Assembly (NCBI GenBank): GCA_963745915.1
Contig: CAVUZA010000002.1
Coordinates: forward strand, 1,612,001-1,676,000
Direction: 5' to 3'
Length of the DNA stretch: 64,000 bases
Source of the DNA: VRUE01 sp963745915
Lineage (GTDB): Bacteria; Actinomycetota; Thermoleophilia; Solirubrobacterales; 70-9
Position 1 is the first letter of the stretch, and each line of letters starts with the position of its first letter. The notes beneath the pieces are model-generated. The model saw nothing but the letters and a program-made list of their open reading frames with translations, was not told the DNA's origin and searched no databases. Made by a program: the position numbers and the translations under genes. Below are positions 23,565 to 31,466 of this stretch, piece after piece.

Positions 23565-24757
23565 CCCGCACCCTGATCCTCTCCTGGGAGTACCCGCCGC
23601 TGATCGAGGGCGGCCTCGCCCGCCACGTGCGCAAGCTCTCCGAGGCCCTGGTCGAGCGCGGGGTGGAGGTCCACGTCCTCACCCGCGGCGGCGAGGAGTC
23701 GCCGGCCGAGGAGCGTCGCGGCGGCGTCGCCATCCACCGCATCCGCGAGCCGAAGCGGCCGACCGACCTGGGCGAGTTCGTCGCCTGGGTCGAGCGGATG
23801 AACTCCGACATGCTCGCCGCCGGAGTCGAGCTCGGCGACCGCTACAGCTTCGACCTCGTCCATGGCCACGACTGGCTCGTCGCCAACGCCTGCGACCACC
23901 TGGCGAAGCGCTTCGGGGCGCCGCTGGTGACGACGATCCACGCCACCGAGCACGGCCGCCACCAGGGCTGGGTCGACAAGCACCCGCAGACCTACATCCA
24001 CGGGGTCGAGCGCTGGATCGTCAACCGCTCCGACCGCACGATCGCCTGCTCGCACTACATGCGCGAGCAGATCGCCGACATCTTCGGCGTCGACGAGGGC
24101 CGGGTCTCGGTGATCCCCAACGGGATCGACCCCGGCGACCTGCAGCCCCAGGACCCGGCCGAGCTGACCCGGCTGCGCTCGGAGTTCGCGGCTCCGGACG
24201 AGAAGCTGGTGCTGCTGATCGGCCGCCTGGTCTACGAGAAGGGCTTCCAGCTGGCGCTGGAGGCGATGCCGCGGCTGATCGAGGAGGTGCCCGGGACACG
24301 CTTCCTGATCGCCGGCTCGGGCACCCACGAGGCCGAGCTGCACAAGCAGGCCGAGGAGCTGGGCCTGATGGAGCACGGCACCTTCCTCGGCTGGATCGGC
24401 GACGACGTGCTGCACTCGCTCTACCGGATCGCCGACCTGACCGTGGTGCCCTCGATCTACGAGCCCTTCGGCCTCGTCGCGCTGGAGGCGATGGCGAGCG
24501 GCTGCCCCTGCATCGTCGCCGACACCGGCGGCCTGCGCGAGGTGGTGCCGCACGAGGACGTCGGCCTGCGCTTCCGCGCCCACGACCCCGAAGCGCTGGC
24601 CGAGGTCGCGATCCGCGTCCTCTCCGACGACGAGCTCGGCCGCCGCCTGGTCGCCGAAGCCTACGAGCACCTGCGCCGCTTCGACTGGGGCGACGTCGCC
24701 GAGCAGACCGCGGCGCTCTACGCCGAGCTGGTCGGCGCCGAGCTCGGCCGCGCCTGA
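23561..24757 (+). CDS. GT4 glycosyltransferase, alpha-1,4-glucan synthase type (Rv3032-like)
   Basis: 398 aa from a GTG overlapping the previous stop (GTGA). The GT-B fold N-domain is 'LILSWEYPPLIEGGLARHVRKL'. The C-domain has 'LIGRLVYEKGFQLALEAMP', 'FLGWIGDDVLHSLYRIAD' and the nucleotide-sugar motif 'YEPFGLVALEAMASGCP'. Such enzymes elongate alpha-1,4-glucan chains from ADP- or UDP-glucose. Gene order makes it the elongating partner of the GH57 enzyme. Longer in-frame starts would lie inside the GH57 gene and are rejected. Confidence 0.88.
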   Translation: MTRTLILSWEYPPLIEGGLARHVRKLSEALVERGVEVHVLTRGGEESPAEERRGGVAIHRIREPKRPTDLGEFVAWVERMNSDMLAAGVELGDRYSFDLVHGHDWLVANACDHLAKRFGAPLVTTIHATEHGRHQGWVDKHPQTYIHGVERWIVNRSDRTIACSHYMREQIADIFGVDEGRVSVIPNGIDPGDLQPQDPAELTRLRSEFAAPDEKLVLLIGRLVYEKGFQLALEAMPRLIEEVPGTRFLIAGSGTHEAELHKQAEELGLMEHGTFLGWIGDDVLHSLYRIADLTVVPSIYEPFGLVALEAMASGCPCIVADTGGLREVVPHEDVGLRFRAHDPEALAEVAIRVLSDDELGRRLVAEAYEHLRRFDWGDVAEQTAALYAELVGAELGRA

Positions 24758-24770
24758 GCCGCGCCGCCGC

Positions 24771-25136
24771 TCACTCGTCCGATTTGAACGAGCCGACCCG
24801 GGTGCCGCCCGGGTCCCAGCTCATCCCGTCGAGCAGTTCGCCTGGTGGGATCTCGAGCGATCCGGCCAGCTTGATCAAGGTATCGACCCGGGCAACGCGT
24901 TCGCCGCGCTCGATCTGACCGACGGCGGTTCGATGCAGGGACGCGCGAACCGCGAGCTCTTCTTGGGAGAGCTTCGCCCGCTGGCGGCAGCGGGCCAGGT
25001 TCCTGCCGAAGCTGGTGGCGACGTCCACCGCCGCAGTCTTTTGCTTTTCGAAGAGCCAGGCAACCGACGAAATATGCGTTCGATCATGCGGTAGACGCCC
25101 TTCGAATCCATGTTTTGTCTTGCAGACAGTAGGCAT
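24771..25136 (-). CDS. XRE-family helix-turn-helix regulator
   Basis: 121 aa. The HTH_3 domain covers about residues 43-100 ('FGRNLARCRQRAKLSQEELAVRASLHRTAVGQIERGERV'). The tail carries 'LDGMSWDPGG'. ATG 25136 lies eight bases after a TATAAC box (25150-25145), consistent with a leaderless start; GTG 25028 would give 85 aa. The neighbouring 25208-25475 region is a toxin-antitoxin remnant, so this could be an orphan regulator from the same accessory patch. Confidence 0.7.
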   Translation of the reverse strand: MPTVCKTKHGFEGRLPHDRTHISSVAWLFEKQKTAAVDVATSFGRNLARCRQRAKLSQEELAVRASLHRTAVGQIERGERVARVDTLIKLAGSLEIPPGELLDGMSWDPGGTRVGSFKSDE

Positions 25137-25207
25137 CTTTTCATGTTATAGTTCTTTCAGACGGAAAGTCTCGCCGGCGTGTGCGGGATTGAGCCTAGGA
25201 TGATCAT

Positions 25208-25475
25208 GTGCGAGAAATCGGAGTCACCGAGTTGAAGGCGAACCTGAGCAGTGTGGCGACTGGAGCCGTGTCGGCGTCGTCGAGGTCGATCGTGGCTTGG
25301 CGGAGCGGGCCGCCGAGCTGGCCGTCGGGCACGGGTTGCGCACTCTGGACGCGTTGGACCTCGCGGCGGCTCTGACCCTGGGGGAGGAAGACCCGACGTT
25401 CGTCACCTGGGACCGCGACCTGCACCGGGCTGCGCGCGAACATGGTTTGCGACGTTGCCTGCGGTGCTCGGCTGA
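25208..25475 (+). pseudogene. Remnant of a VapBC-type toxin-antitoxin pair (internal deletion)
   Basis: A GTG start with 'VREIGVTELKANLSS' matches the N-terminus of Phd/YefM-type antitoxins. About 20 codons later another frame reads 'VGVVEVDRGLAERAAELA' and 'LRTLDALDLAAAL', then 'TFVTWDRDLHRAAREHGL', the C-terminal third of a PIN-domain RNase including its last Asp residues. The antitoxin C-terminus and toxin N-terminus are missing, as expected for a deletion joining the two genes. The fragment cannot encode a complete PIN active site. This fills most of the gap 25137-25508, with nothing else convincing. Confidence 0.65.
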
Positions 25476-25508
25476 GCCGCGAGCGCGACGCCGTCTTGCG
25501 CCCGGCCG

Positions 25509-26162
25509 TCACTCGCCGTTCGGCGGCGACAGCGTCGTCCACGCCTCGGGGTCCGGCTCTACCGGGTCGGGCCAGCGCAGGCGCTCGGGCGCCTCGCGCA
25601 TGCGGATCACGCGGGCCGGGATGCCGGCGACGACCGCGTTGGCGGGGACGTCCTTGGTCACCACCGCGTTGGTGCCGACGATCGCGTTGTCGCCGACGCT
25701 GACGCCGCGCAGGATGCAGGCGCCGTAGCCGATCCAGACGTTGGAGCCGACCTCGACGTCGCGGGTGTAGATGCCCTGCAGCCGGATCGGGCGCTCGACC
25801 TCGACCACGCCGTGGTCGAAGTCGATGAACATCGCCCGGTCGGCGATCACGCACTGCTCGCCGATCCGCACCCGGCTGTAGGCGGAGATCGTGCACTCCT
25901 GGCCGAGCACCGTCTTCGGCCCGATCTCGACCCGCCCCTCGTGGCAGCGGATCTTGGTCCCGTCGCCGATCCAGACGAAGCGGCCGAAGCCGAGCCCGGC
26001 GCCGCGCCCGACTTGCAGTTCCAGCCCGCGGCCGAAGAAGACCGGTCCTTCGGTGCGCCAGCGCCAGCCGGCCGCCGTCAGCAGGCGGCGGCGCAGGTAG
26101 CGGCCCAGCAGGCGCGCGTATTTCGGCGTCAGCATCCGGTTGCGAGCGAGGAAGCGGATCAC
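25509..26162 (-). CDS. Left-handed beta-helix acyltransferase
   Basis: 217 aa from GTG 26162, giving 'VIRFLARNRMLTPKYARLL' as in related proteins; ATG 26135 is an alternative. The C-terminal 150 residues show hexapeptide repeats ('VEIGPKTVLGQECTISAYS', 'VEVGSNVWIGYGACILRGV', 'VGDNAIVGTNAVVTKDV'), and 'VVAGIPARVIRMR' is the usual ending of maltose/galactoside-type O-acetyltransferases. It probably acetylates a surface sugar. It is divergent from meaB across 27 bases. Confidence 0.8.
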   Translation of the reverse strand: MIRFLARNRMLTPKYARLLGRYLRRRLLTAAGWRWRTEGPVFFGRGLELQVGRGAGLGFGRFVWIGDGTKIRCHEGRVEIGPKTVLGQECTISAYSRVRIGEQCVIADRAMFIDFDHGVVEVERPIRLQGIYTRDVEVGSNVWIGYGACILRGVSVGDNAIVGTNAVVTKDVPANAVVAGIPARVIRMREAPERLRWPDPVEPDPEAWTTLSPPNGE

Positions 26163-26189
26163 GGCGGCGCGGACTCTAGACTCACGACC
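26163..26189. promoter_or_regulatory. Interlocked divergent promoters
   Basis: In ACTCTAGACT, the plus-strand -10 TAGACT (26177-26182, seven bases before GTG 26190) and the minus-strand -10 TAGAGT (26178-26173, ten bases before GTG 26162) share their first two bases. Only one polymerase could occupy the site at a time. Confidence 0.5.
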
Positions 26190-27152
26190 GTGACCGAGGC
26201 AGCGAAGACCGCGCCGCTCGCCGAGCGGCTCGTCGGCGGCGACAAGCGCGCCCTGGCGCGGGCGATCACCCTGATCGAGTCCGACGACCCGGCCGGCTGG
26301 GAGTTGGTCCGCGAGGTCTACCCGCGCACCGGCAAGGCGCGGATCGTCGGCTTCACCGGGCCGCCCGGGGTCGGCAAGAGCACCCTGATCGGGGCGCTGA
26401 CGGCGGAGCTGCGCAAGGCCGAGCGCCAGGTCGCGGTGCTCTCGATCGACCCCTCCAGCCCCTTCACCCAGGGCGCCCTGCTCGGCGACCGGATCCGCCT
26501 CTCCGACCACTTCCTCGACCCCGGGGTCTTCATCCGCTCGATGGCCTCGCGCGGCGCCCTCGGCGGCCTCTCCGAGGCGGCGCTGCAGGTGGCGCTGGCG
26601 ATGGACGCGGCGGGCAAGGACGACGTCCTGATCGAGACCGTCGGCGTCGGCCAGGCGGAGATCGACATCGTCGACCACGCCGACACGATCGTGCTCGCCC
26701 TGATGCCGGGCTCGGGCGACTCGATCCAGGCGCTGAAGGCCGGGGTGATGGAGATCCCCGACGTGATCGTCGTCAACAAGGCCGACCACCCGATGACCGA
26801 CACGATGGTGCGCGAGGTGCGCGGCGTGCTCGCCCTCTCCCACGACCCCGAGGGCTGGAAGGTGCCGATCCTGCGCACCGAGGCGGCCCGCGGCGAGGGG
26901 GTCGACGAGCTCGCCGAGGCGATCGCCGAGCACCGCGCCTTCATCGAGGCCGAGGGGACGCTGGAGGAGCGGCGGGCGCGAAACCTGCGCAGCGAGGTGC
27001 TCGGCATCGCCGCCTCGCGCATGCGGCGGCGGATGGAGGAGACCGCCGCCAGCGACCCCGAGACCGCGGCGCTGCTCGAGCGCGTGGTCCGGCGCGAGAT
27101 CGACCCGGCGACCGCCGCCGGCGAGCTGCTCGAGCGCCAGGCCGATGACTGA
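26190..27152 (+). CDS. meaB: MeaB/ArgK-type G-protein chaperone of B12-dependent acyl-CoA mutase
   Basis: 320 aa. P-loop 'GFTGPPGVGKSTLIGALTAEL', then 'VLSIDPSSPFTQGALLGDRIR', 'DDVLIETVGVGQAEIDIVDHAD' (switch II region) and the G-base motif 'VVNKAD'. MeaB binds methylmalonyl-CoA mutase and gates cobalamin loading and protection using GTP. Mutase subunits are encoded at 41692-43314 and 44222-44641, so a client exists in this genome. The start is leaderless (TAGACT seven bases upstream). It overlaps the next gene by eight bases. Confidence 0.92.
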   Translation: MTEAAKTAPLAERLVGGDKRALARAITLIESDDPAGWELVREVYPRTGKARIVGFTGPPGVGKSTLIGALTAELRKAERQVAVLSIDPSSPFTQGALLGDRIRLSDHFLDPGVFIRSMASRGALGGLSEAALQVALAMDAAGKDDVLIETVGVGQAEIDIVDHADTIVLALMPGSGDSIQALKAGVMEIPDVIVVNKADHPMTDTMVREVRGVLALSHDPEGWKVPILRTEAARGEGVDELAEAIAEHRAFIEAEGTLEERRARNLRSEVLGIAASRMRRRMEETAASDPETAALLERVVRREIDPATAAGELLERQADD

Positions 27153-27549
27153 GGCCGCCCCGGGCGCGCCGCCCTCGCTGGAGCAGGCGAGGGCCTGGGC
27201 CGGCCACGCGGTCGACGACGCCGGCGGCGCCCAGGTCGGCAAGGTCCACGGCCTCTTCGTCGACGCCGGCAGCGGTGAGCCGAGCTGGCTGATCGTGCGC
27301 CAGGGGCGGCTGCGCGGAACCCTGGTCGCGGTGCCGCTGCGCGACTGCGCCGCCGCCGCCTCGCGGGTCTGGGTCGCGCACGACCGGGCGACGGTGGCCG
27401 AGGCGCCGGTCGTCGACCCGGCGCGGCCGCTGCTGCGCGAGCACGAGCTGGCGATCGCCGCCCACTTCGGCATCGGCGAGTCGCTCGGCCGCGCCGCCGA
27501 GGTCGCCGGACGCGACGCCGGCTCGGTCACCTCGAAGCCGGTCGCTTAA
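27145..27549 (+). CDS. PRC-barrel domain protein
   Basis: 134 aa. Residues 15-75 ('AGHAVDDAGGAQVGKVHGLFVDAGSGEPSWLIV') follow the PRC-barrel pattern of an RNA- or protein-binding small beta-barrel. The C-terminus 'LLREHELAIAAHFGI' is typical of actinobacterial members. Function is unknown. It is translationally coupled to meaB. Confidence 0.7.
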   Translation: MTEAAPGAPPSLEQARAWAGHAVDDAGGAQVGKVHGLFVDAGSGEPSWLIVRQGRLRGTLVAVPLRDCAAAASRVWVAHDRATVAEAPVVDPARPLLREHELAIAAHFGIGESLGRAAEVAGRDAGSVTSKPVA

Positions 27550-27557
27550 CCGGCCCC

Positions 27558-27606
27558 GTTGCGGTCGTACTTGTTCCCGCATGCCGGGCCCAACTACGAC
27601 CGCAAC
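27558..27606. repeat. 12-bp inverted repeat in the gap before the lipoprotein gene
   Basis: GTTGCGGTCGTA (27558-27569) and TACGACCGCAAC (27595-27606) are exact complements separated by 25 bases. It starts eight bases after the preceding stop. A TAGCGT box for the next gene may lie at about 27639-27644. Confidence 0.7.
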
Positions 27607-27678
27607 CGCCGTTTCTCTCCTCGTCACATTTTCCGCCTAGCGTGGCGGCGACTGGACCTCTACGAAGGGAGCTGAACC

Positions 27679-27987
27679 ATGCGCGTGAGGAAATCGATCC
27701 TGGCCCTGCTGGCCGCTGCCGTCGTCGGCATCGGCGCCCTCGGCGTCGCCGGCTGTGGCAGCAGCGACGACGACTCGACCACGCAGTCCTCCGAGAACGC
27801 CGCCGCGACGTCGACCAAGAGCGACGACGCGATGAAGCACGACGAAGACGCGATGAAGAAGGACGACGACTCGATGAAGCACGAGGAAGGCGACGACGCG
27901 ATGAAGCACGAAGGCGAAGGCGACGCGATGAAGCACGGCGACGACTCGATGAAGCACGAGGACGACGCGATGAAGAAGGAAGGCTGA
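27679..27987 (+). CDS. Small lipoprotein with MK(H/K)(D/E)-type repeats
   Basis: 102 aa. The lipoprotein signal ends 'LGVAGCGSSDDD', with lipid-modified Cys at about residue 26. The mature part is a chain of seven short units of the form D-(A/S)-M-K-(H/K)-(D/E/G), rich in Met, His, Asp and Glu, resembling the 'pentapeptide MXKDX' repeat family. A disordered, metal-binding (Cu/Zn-type ligands) surface peptide is plausible but unproven. Ribosome site AAGGGAG lies upstream of ATG 27679. The next gene is a CcdA-thioredoxin protein, suggesting a shared role in extracytoplasmic thiol or metal homeostasis. Confidence 0.75.
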   Translation: MRVRKSILALLAAAVVGIGALGVAGCGSSDDDSTTQSSENAAATSTKSDDAMKHDEDAMKKDDDSMKHEEGDDAMKHEGEGDAMKHGDDSMKHEDDAMKKEG

Positions 27988-28028
27988 TCGTCACCTCCGC
28001 GTAATCTCGAGCTGGCAAGGTTGCGATC

Positions 28029-29831
28029 ATGGCCCTGCTGATGCTCTTCGGCTTCCTCGCGGGGGCGGGAACGGCACTCTCGCCCTGCGTGCTGCCGGTG
28101 CTGCCGATCGCGCTCTCCGCGGGCGCGACCGGCGGCCGGCGGCGGCCGCTGGGGATAGTCGCCGGCCTGGCGGTCTCCTTCACCTTCGCCACGGTCGCCC
28201 TCGTCTACGTCATCTCCGCCCTCGGGTTGCCCGACGACCTGCTGCGCAAGCTGGCGATCGCGGTCCTGCTCGGCTTCGGCGTGACGCTGATGATCCCGCC
28301 GCTCGCCGCCCGGGTCGAGGCGGCGATGAGCGGCTTCGCCGGCCGCTTCGGCGGGCCGCGCTCCGGCGGCGACGGCTTCTGGTCGGGGACGCTGCTCGGC
28401 GCCAGCCTCGGCCTGGTCTACGCGCCCTGCGCCGGCCCGATCCTGGCCGGGGTGATCACGGTCTCGGCCTCCCAGCCCTTCACCGGCGGCCGGCTCGCGG
28501 TCGCGCTCAGCTACGGGATCGGATCGGCCGTCGTCCTCTACTTCCTGATGCTCGGCGGTCGGCGGCTGATGGCGCCGCTGGCCCGCCGCGGCGCCGGCCT
28601 GCAGATCGCGATGGGCGCGGTGATGGTCTTCGTCGCCCTGGCGATGTGGGGCAACTACGACATCAAGTTCCAGAACCGGATCGCCAGCGACCTGCCCAGC
28701 TTCCTGGTCAACCCGACCGAAAGCCTCGAGGACACGGCGGCAGCACGCACCGCGCTCGATGGCGTGCGCGCCAGATCCACCCACGGGTTCGCCGCGCAGG
28801 CGGCGAGCGGTGCGGGAGGGCCGTCGGGGGCCCCTGCCCGGGAACTCCCGCGAAGCGGCCTGGGGAGGGGCCCCCGACGGCCCATACGGTCCGACTTGCC
28901 GGTGCTCGGCGTCGCCCCGGAGCTGACCGACACCCAGGAGTGGTTCAACACGCCCGGCGGCAAGCCGCTGAGCCTGAAGTCGCTGCGCGGCCGGGTCGTG
29001 CTGATCGACTTCTGGACCTACAGCTGCATCAACTGCATCCGCACCCTGCCCTACGTCACCGCCTGGGACGAGCGCTACCGCAAGGACGGCCTGACGATCA
29101 TCGGCGTCCACTCGCCCGAGTTCCCCTTCGAGAAGGACGCCGGCAACGTCGCCCAGGCGATCTCCGACAACGGGATCGAGTACCCGGTGGTCCAGGACAA
29201 CGACCTGACCAACTTCACCAACTACGGCACCGAATACTGGCCCGCCGAGTACCTGATCGACGCCCAGGGCCGGGTGCGCTCCTACGACTTCGGCGAGGGC
29301 GAATACGAGGAGAAAGAGCAGAAGATCCGCGAGTTGCTGGCCGAGGCCGGGGAGCGGGTCGGCAAGGGCGACGCGGGGGCCCGCGGCATCGCCGCCTCGG
29401 CCGGGGTGACGACGCCGGAGACCTACCTCGGCTCGGCCCGGGCGGCGGGCTACGTCAACGGCGCGATCCGCCCCGGCAGCCAGGACTTCGGCGACCCGCC
29501 CGCGCCGCCCGCCGACCACCTCGCCTACCGCGGCCGCTGGAAGGTGCGGCCCGAGTCGGCGACCGCGGACGGCGGCGCGATCGACCTCGCCTTCGGCGCC
29601 CGCCGCGTCTACCTGGTGCTCGGCTCGCCGGGCCACAGCCGCGGCGTGCGCGTGCTGCTCGACGGCAAGCCGATCCCGGCGCGGCTCGCCGGCCGCGACG
29701 TGCGGGGCGGCGAGGTGCGCGTCTCGGGCCAGCGCCTCTACAGCCTCGTCGACCTGCCCCGGGTCGAGCGCCACGACCTGCGCCTGATCCCCGAACCGGG
29801 AGTCACCGGCTATGCCTTCACCTTCGGTTAG
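28029..29831 (+). CDS. DipZ-like CcdA-thioredoxin fusion protein
   Basis: 600 aa. Residues 1-220: CcdA membrane domain with the redox Cys in 'SPCVLPVLPIALSAG' and 'VYAPCAGPILAGV'. Residues about 245-300: a linker containing a palindromic DNA element (28818-28883). Residues 310-450: an extracytoplasmic TlpA-type thioredoxin domain with 'FWTYSCINCIRTLPYV' (CxxC). The C-terminus is a beta-rich carbohydrate-binding-like domain, as in M. tuberculosis DipZ (Rv2874). It passes reducing power across the membrane to exported thiols. The preceding lipoprotein gene is probably co-transcribed. Confidence 0.88.
   Translation: MALLMLFGFLAGAGTALSPCVLPVLPIALSAGATGGRRRPLGIVAGLAVSFTFATVALVYVISALGLPDDLLRKLAIAVLLGFGVTLMIPPLAARVEAAMSGFAGRFGGPRSGGDGFWSGTLLGASLGLVYAPCAGPILAGVITVSASQPFTGGRLAVALSYGIGSAVVLYFLMLGGRRLMAPLARRGAGLQIAMGAVMVFVALAMWGNYDIKFQNRIASDLPSFLVNPTESLEDTAAARTALDGVRARSTHGFAAQAASGAGGPSGAPARELPRSGLGRGPRRPIRSDLPVLGVAPELTDTQEWFNTPGGKPLSLKSLRGRVVLIDFWTYSCINCIRTLPYVTAWDERYRKDGLTIIGVHSPEFPFEKDAGNVAQAISDNGIEYPVVQDNDLTNFTNYGTEYWPAEYLIDAQGRVRSYDFGEGEYEEKEQKIRELLAEAGERVGKGDAGARGIAASAGVTTPETYLGSARAAGYVNGAIRPGSQDFGDPPAPPADHLAYRGRWKVRPESATADGGAIDLAFGARRVYLVLGSPGHSRGVRVLLDGKPIPARLAGRDVRGGEVRVSGQRLYSLVDLPRVERHDLRLIPEPGVTGYAFTFG
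28818..28883. repeat. Palindromic element inside the dipZ-like gene
   Basis: Arms GGGCCGTCGGGGGCCCCT (28818-28835) and its exact complement (28866-28883), loop 30 bases. It is translated in frame as a Gly/Pro/Arg-rich linker between the CcdA and thioredoxin domains, a place that tolerates insertion. Confidence 0.8.
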
Positions 29832-29853
29832 CCGAAGCGCGACAATCTCCGCC

Positions 29854-30555
29854 GTGGCCGAGGAAGCGAACGGCACGGTGCTGGTCGTCGACGACGAGCC
29901 GACGATCGTCGAGGTCGTCGCCCGCTACCTGGAGCGGGCCGGCTACGAGACGCTCGAGGCCGGCGACGGGCTCGAGGCGCTGCGCCTCGCCGAGCTGCGC
30001 GACCCCGACCTGGTCGTGCTCGACGTGATGCTGCCCGAGATCGACGGGATCGAGGTGATGCGCCGCCTGCACGAGGGCGAGGGCAAGCCGCTGCCGGTGA
30101 TCCTGCTCACCGCCCGCGGCGAGGAGTCCGACCGGCTGGTCGGGCTGCGCCGCGGCGCCGACGACTACGTGGTCAAGCCCTTCTCCCCGGCCGAGCTGGT
30201 CGCCCGGGTCGACGCCGTGCTGCGCCGAGCGGCGCCAGCGCCGGAGGAGGAGCCCGAGCCGCTCGAGGTCGGGCCGCTGCGGATAGACGCCGCGATGCGC
30301 ACGGTCACCCTCGACGGCGCCGACGTCTCCCTGACCCAGCGCGAGTTCGACCTGCTCGCCTACCTGGCCGCCCATCCCGGCCGCGTCTTCTCCCGCGACC
30401 AGTTGATGGACGCGGTCTGGGGCTACCCCTTCTACACCGACACCAGCACGGTCACCGTCCACGTCCGTCGCCTGCGCGCCAAGCTCGGCGACGACCCCTC
30501 CGAGCCGCGCTTCATCGAGACCGTGTGGGGCGTCGGCTACAGGCTGAAGCCGTGA
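29854..30555 (+). CDS. OmpR/PhoB-type response regulator
   Basis: 233 aa from GTG 29854 (22 bases after the previous stop); an in-frame ATG at 29812 would overlap the dipZ-like gene. Receiver domain: 'LVVDDEPTIVEVVARYL', phospho-acceptor Asp57 in 'DLVVLDVMLPEIDG', Thr in 'VILLTARGEE' and Lys in 'DDYVVKPFSPAEL'. A C-terminal winged helix follows ('LTQREFDLLAYLAAHPGRVFSRDQL'). It is phosphorylated by the kinase encoded next, with which it overlaps by four bases. The regulon is unknown; dipZ upstream is a candidate. Confidence 0.93.
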   Translation: MAEEANGTVLVVDDEPTIVEVVARYLERAGYETLEAGDGLEALRLAELRDPDLVVLDVMLPEIDGIEVMRRLHEGEGKPLPVILLTARGEESDRLVGLRRGADDYVVKPFSPAELVARVDAVLRRAAPAPEEEPEPLEVGPLRIDAAMRTVTLDGADVSLTQREFDLLAYLAAHPGRVFSRDQLMDAVWGYPFYTDTSTVTVHVRRLRAKLGDDPSEPRFIETVWGVGYRLKP

Positions 30556-31403
30556 AGCGCGCCGCCCTGATCGCGATCGCGGCCTTCCTCGCCGGGGCCA
30601 CCGCCGTCGCCGTGCCGCACTGGATGGGGATCGAGCAGATCCTGCTCGTCGCCCTCTCGGTCTCCGGCGCGGCGCTGGCCGCGGCGCTGGCGGTGCGGCT
30701 GGCGATGGAGGAGCGCTCGCGGCGCCAGATCGAGGGCGCCCGCCGCCAGATGGTCGCTGCCGTCTCTCACGACCTGCGCACGCCGCTGGCCTCGTTGCGG
30801 CTGCTGGTCGAGGCGATCGACGACGGCGTCGCGACGGGGGAGACGCGGGAGCGCTACCTGGGCGAGATGCGCACCCACGTCGAGGCGCTGACGGCGCTGA
30901 TCGACGACCTCTTCGAGCTCTCGCGGATCGAGGCCGGCGACATCGCCTGGTCGATGAGCCAGATCGAGGTCCGCGAGCTGATCGACGAGGCGGTCGCCTC
31001 GATGCGGGCCGCCGCCGAGGCGCGCGGCGTCACCCTCGCCGCCGAGCTCCCCGCCGCCGGGCTGCTCGCCCGGGCCAACGCCGAGAAGGTGCAGCGGGTG
31101 CTGCTCAACCTGATCCAGAACGCGATCCGCCACACGCCCGCCGACGGCAGCGTCACGGTGCGCGCCCGGACCGACCCCGACGGGGTCGAGATCGAGGTCG
31201 CCGACGAGGGCGAGGGCATCGCCGCCGGCGACGGCGAGCGCGTCTTCGAGGCCTTCTACCGCGGCGACGAGGCGCGCAGCGAGGAGGGCGCCGGCCTCGG
31301 CCTGGCGATCTCGCGGGCGATCGTCGAGGCCCACGGCGGCCGCATCTGGCTGGCCAGCGCCGGCCCCGGCACCAGCGTCCGCTTCACCCTCCGCTCCGCC
31401 TGA
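30552..31403 (+). CDS. Sensor histidine kinase
   Basis: 283 aa from GTG 30552 (GTGA overlap). Two N-terminal transmembrane helices with almost no extracellular loop between them suggest intramembrane sensing or input from a partner. The dimerisation domain has phospho-His73 in 'MVAAVSHDLRTPLASLRLL'. The ATPase domain has the N box 'LLNLIQNAIRHTP', G1 'VADEGEGIAAGD' and G2 'GAGLGLAISRAIVEAHGG'. It pairs with the response regulator at 29854. Confidence 0.93.
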   Translation: MKRAALIAIAAFLAGATAVAVPHWMGIEQILLVALSVSGAALAAALAVRLAMEERSRRQIEGARRQMVAAVSHDLRTPLASLRLLVEAIDDGVATGETRERYLGEMRTHVEALTALIDDLFELSRIEAGDIAWSMSQIEVRELIDEAVASMRAAAEARGVTLAAELPAAGLLARANAEKVQRVLLNLIQNAIRHTPADGSVTVRARTDPDGVEIEVADEGEGIAAGDGERVFEAFYRGDEARSEEGAGLGLAISRAIVEAHGGRIWLASAGPGTSVRFTLRSA

Positions 31404-31409
31404 GACCCG

Positions 31410-31462
31410 CCGCCGACGGGCCTAAAACCGACGCATAGCGTCGGTTTTAGGCCCGTCGGCGG
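31410..31462. repeat. 25-bp perfect hairpin between convergent genes (shares arms with 53446-53498)
   Basis: Arms 31410-31434 and 31438-31462 are exact complements with a 3-nt loop. The outer 18 bases (CCGCCGACGGGCCTAAAA) recur at 53446-53463. It lies seven bases after the kinase stop and four bases before the end of the convergent PIN gene. There is no T-run after the stem, although each arm contains TTTTAGG/CCTAAAA. Confidence 0.9.
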
Positions 31463-31466
31463 GCGG

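Noticed and set aside
27660..29876. 738-codon minus-strand frame opposite the lipoprotein and DipZ-like genes
   Set aside because: Shadow of two real genes; no domain is recognisable.
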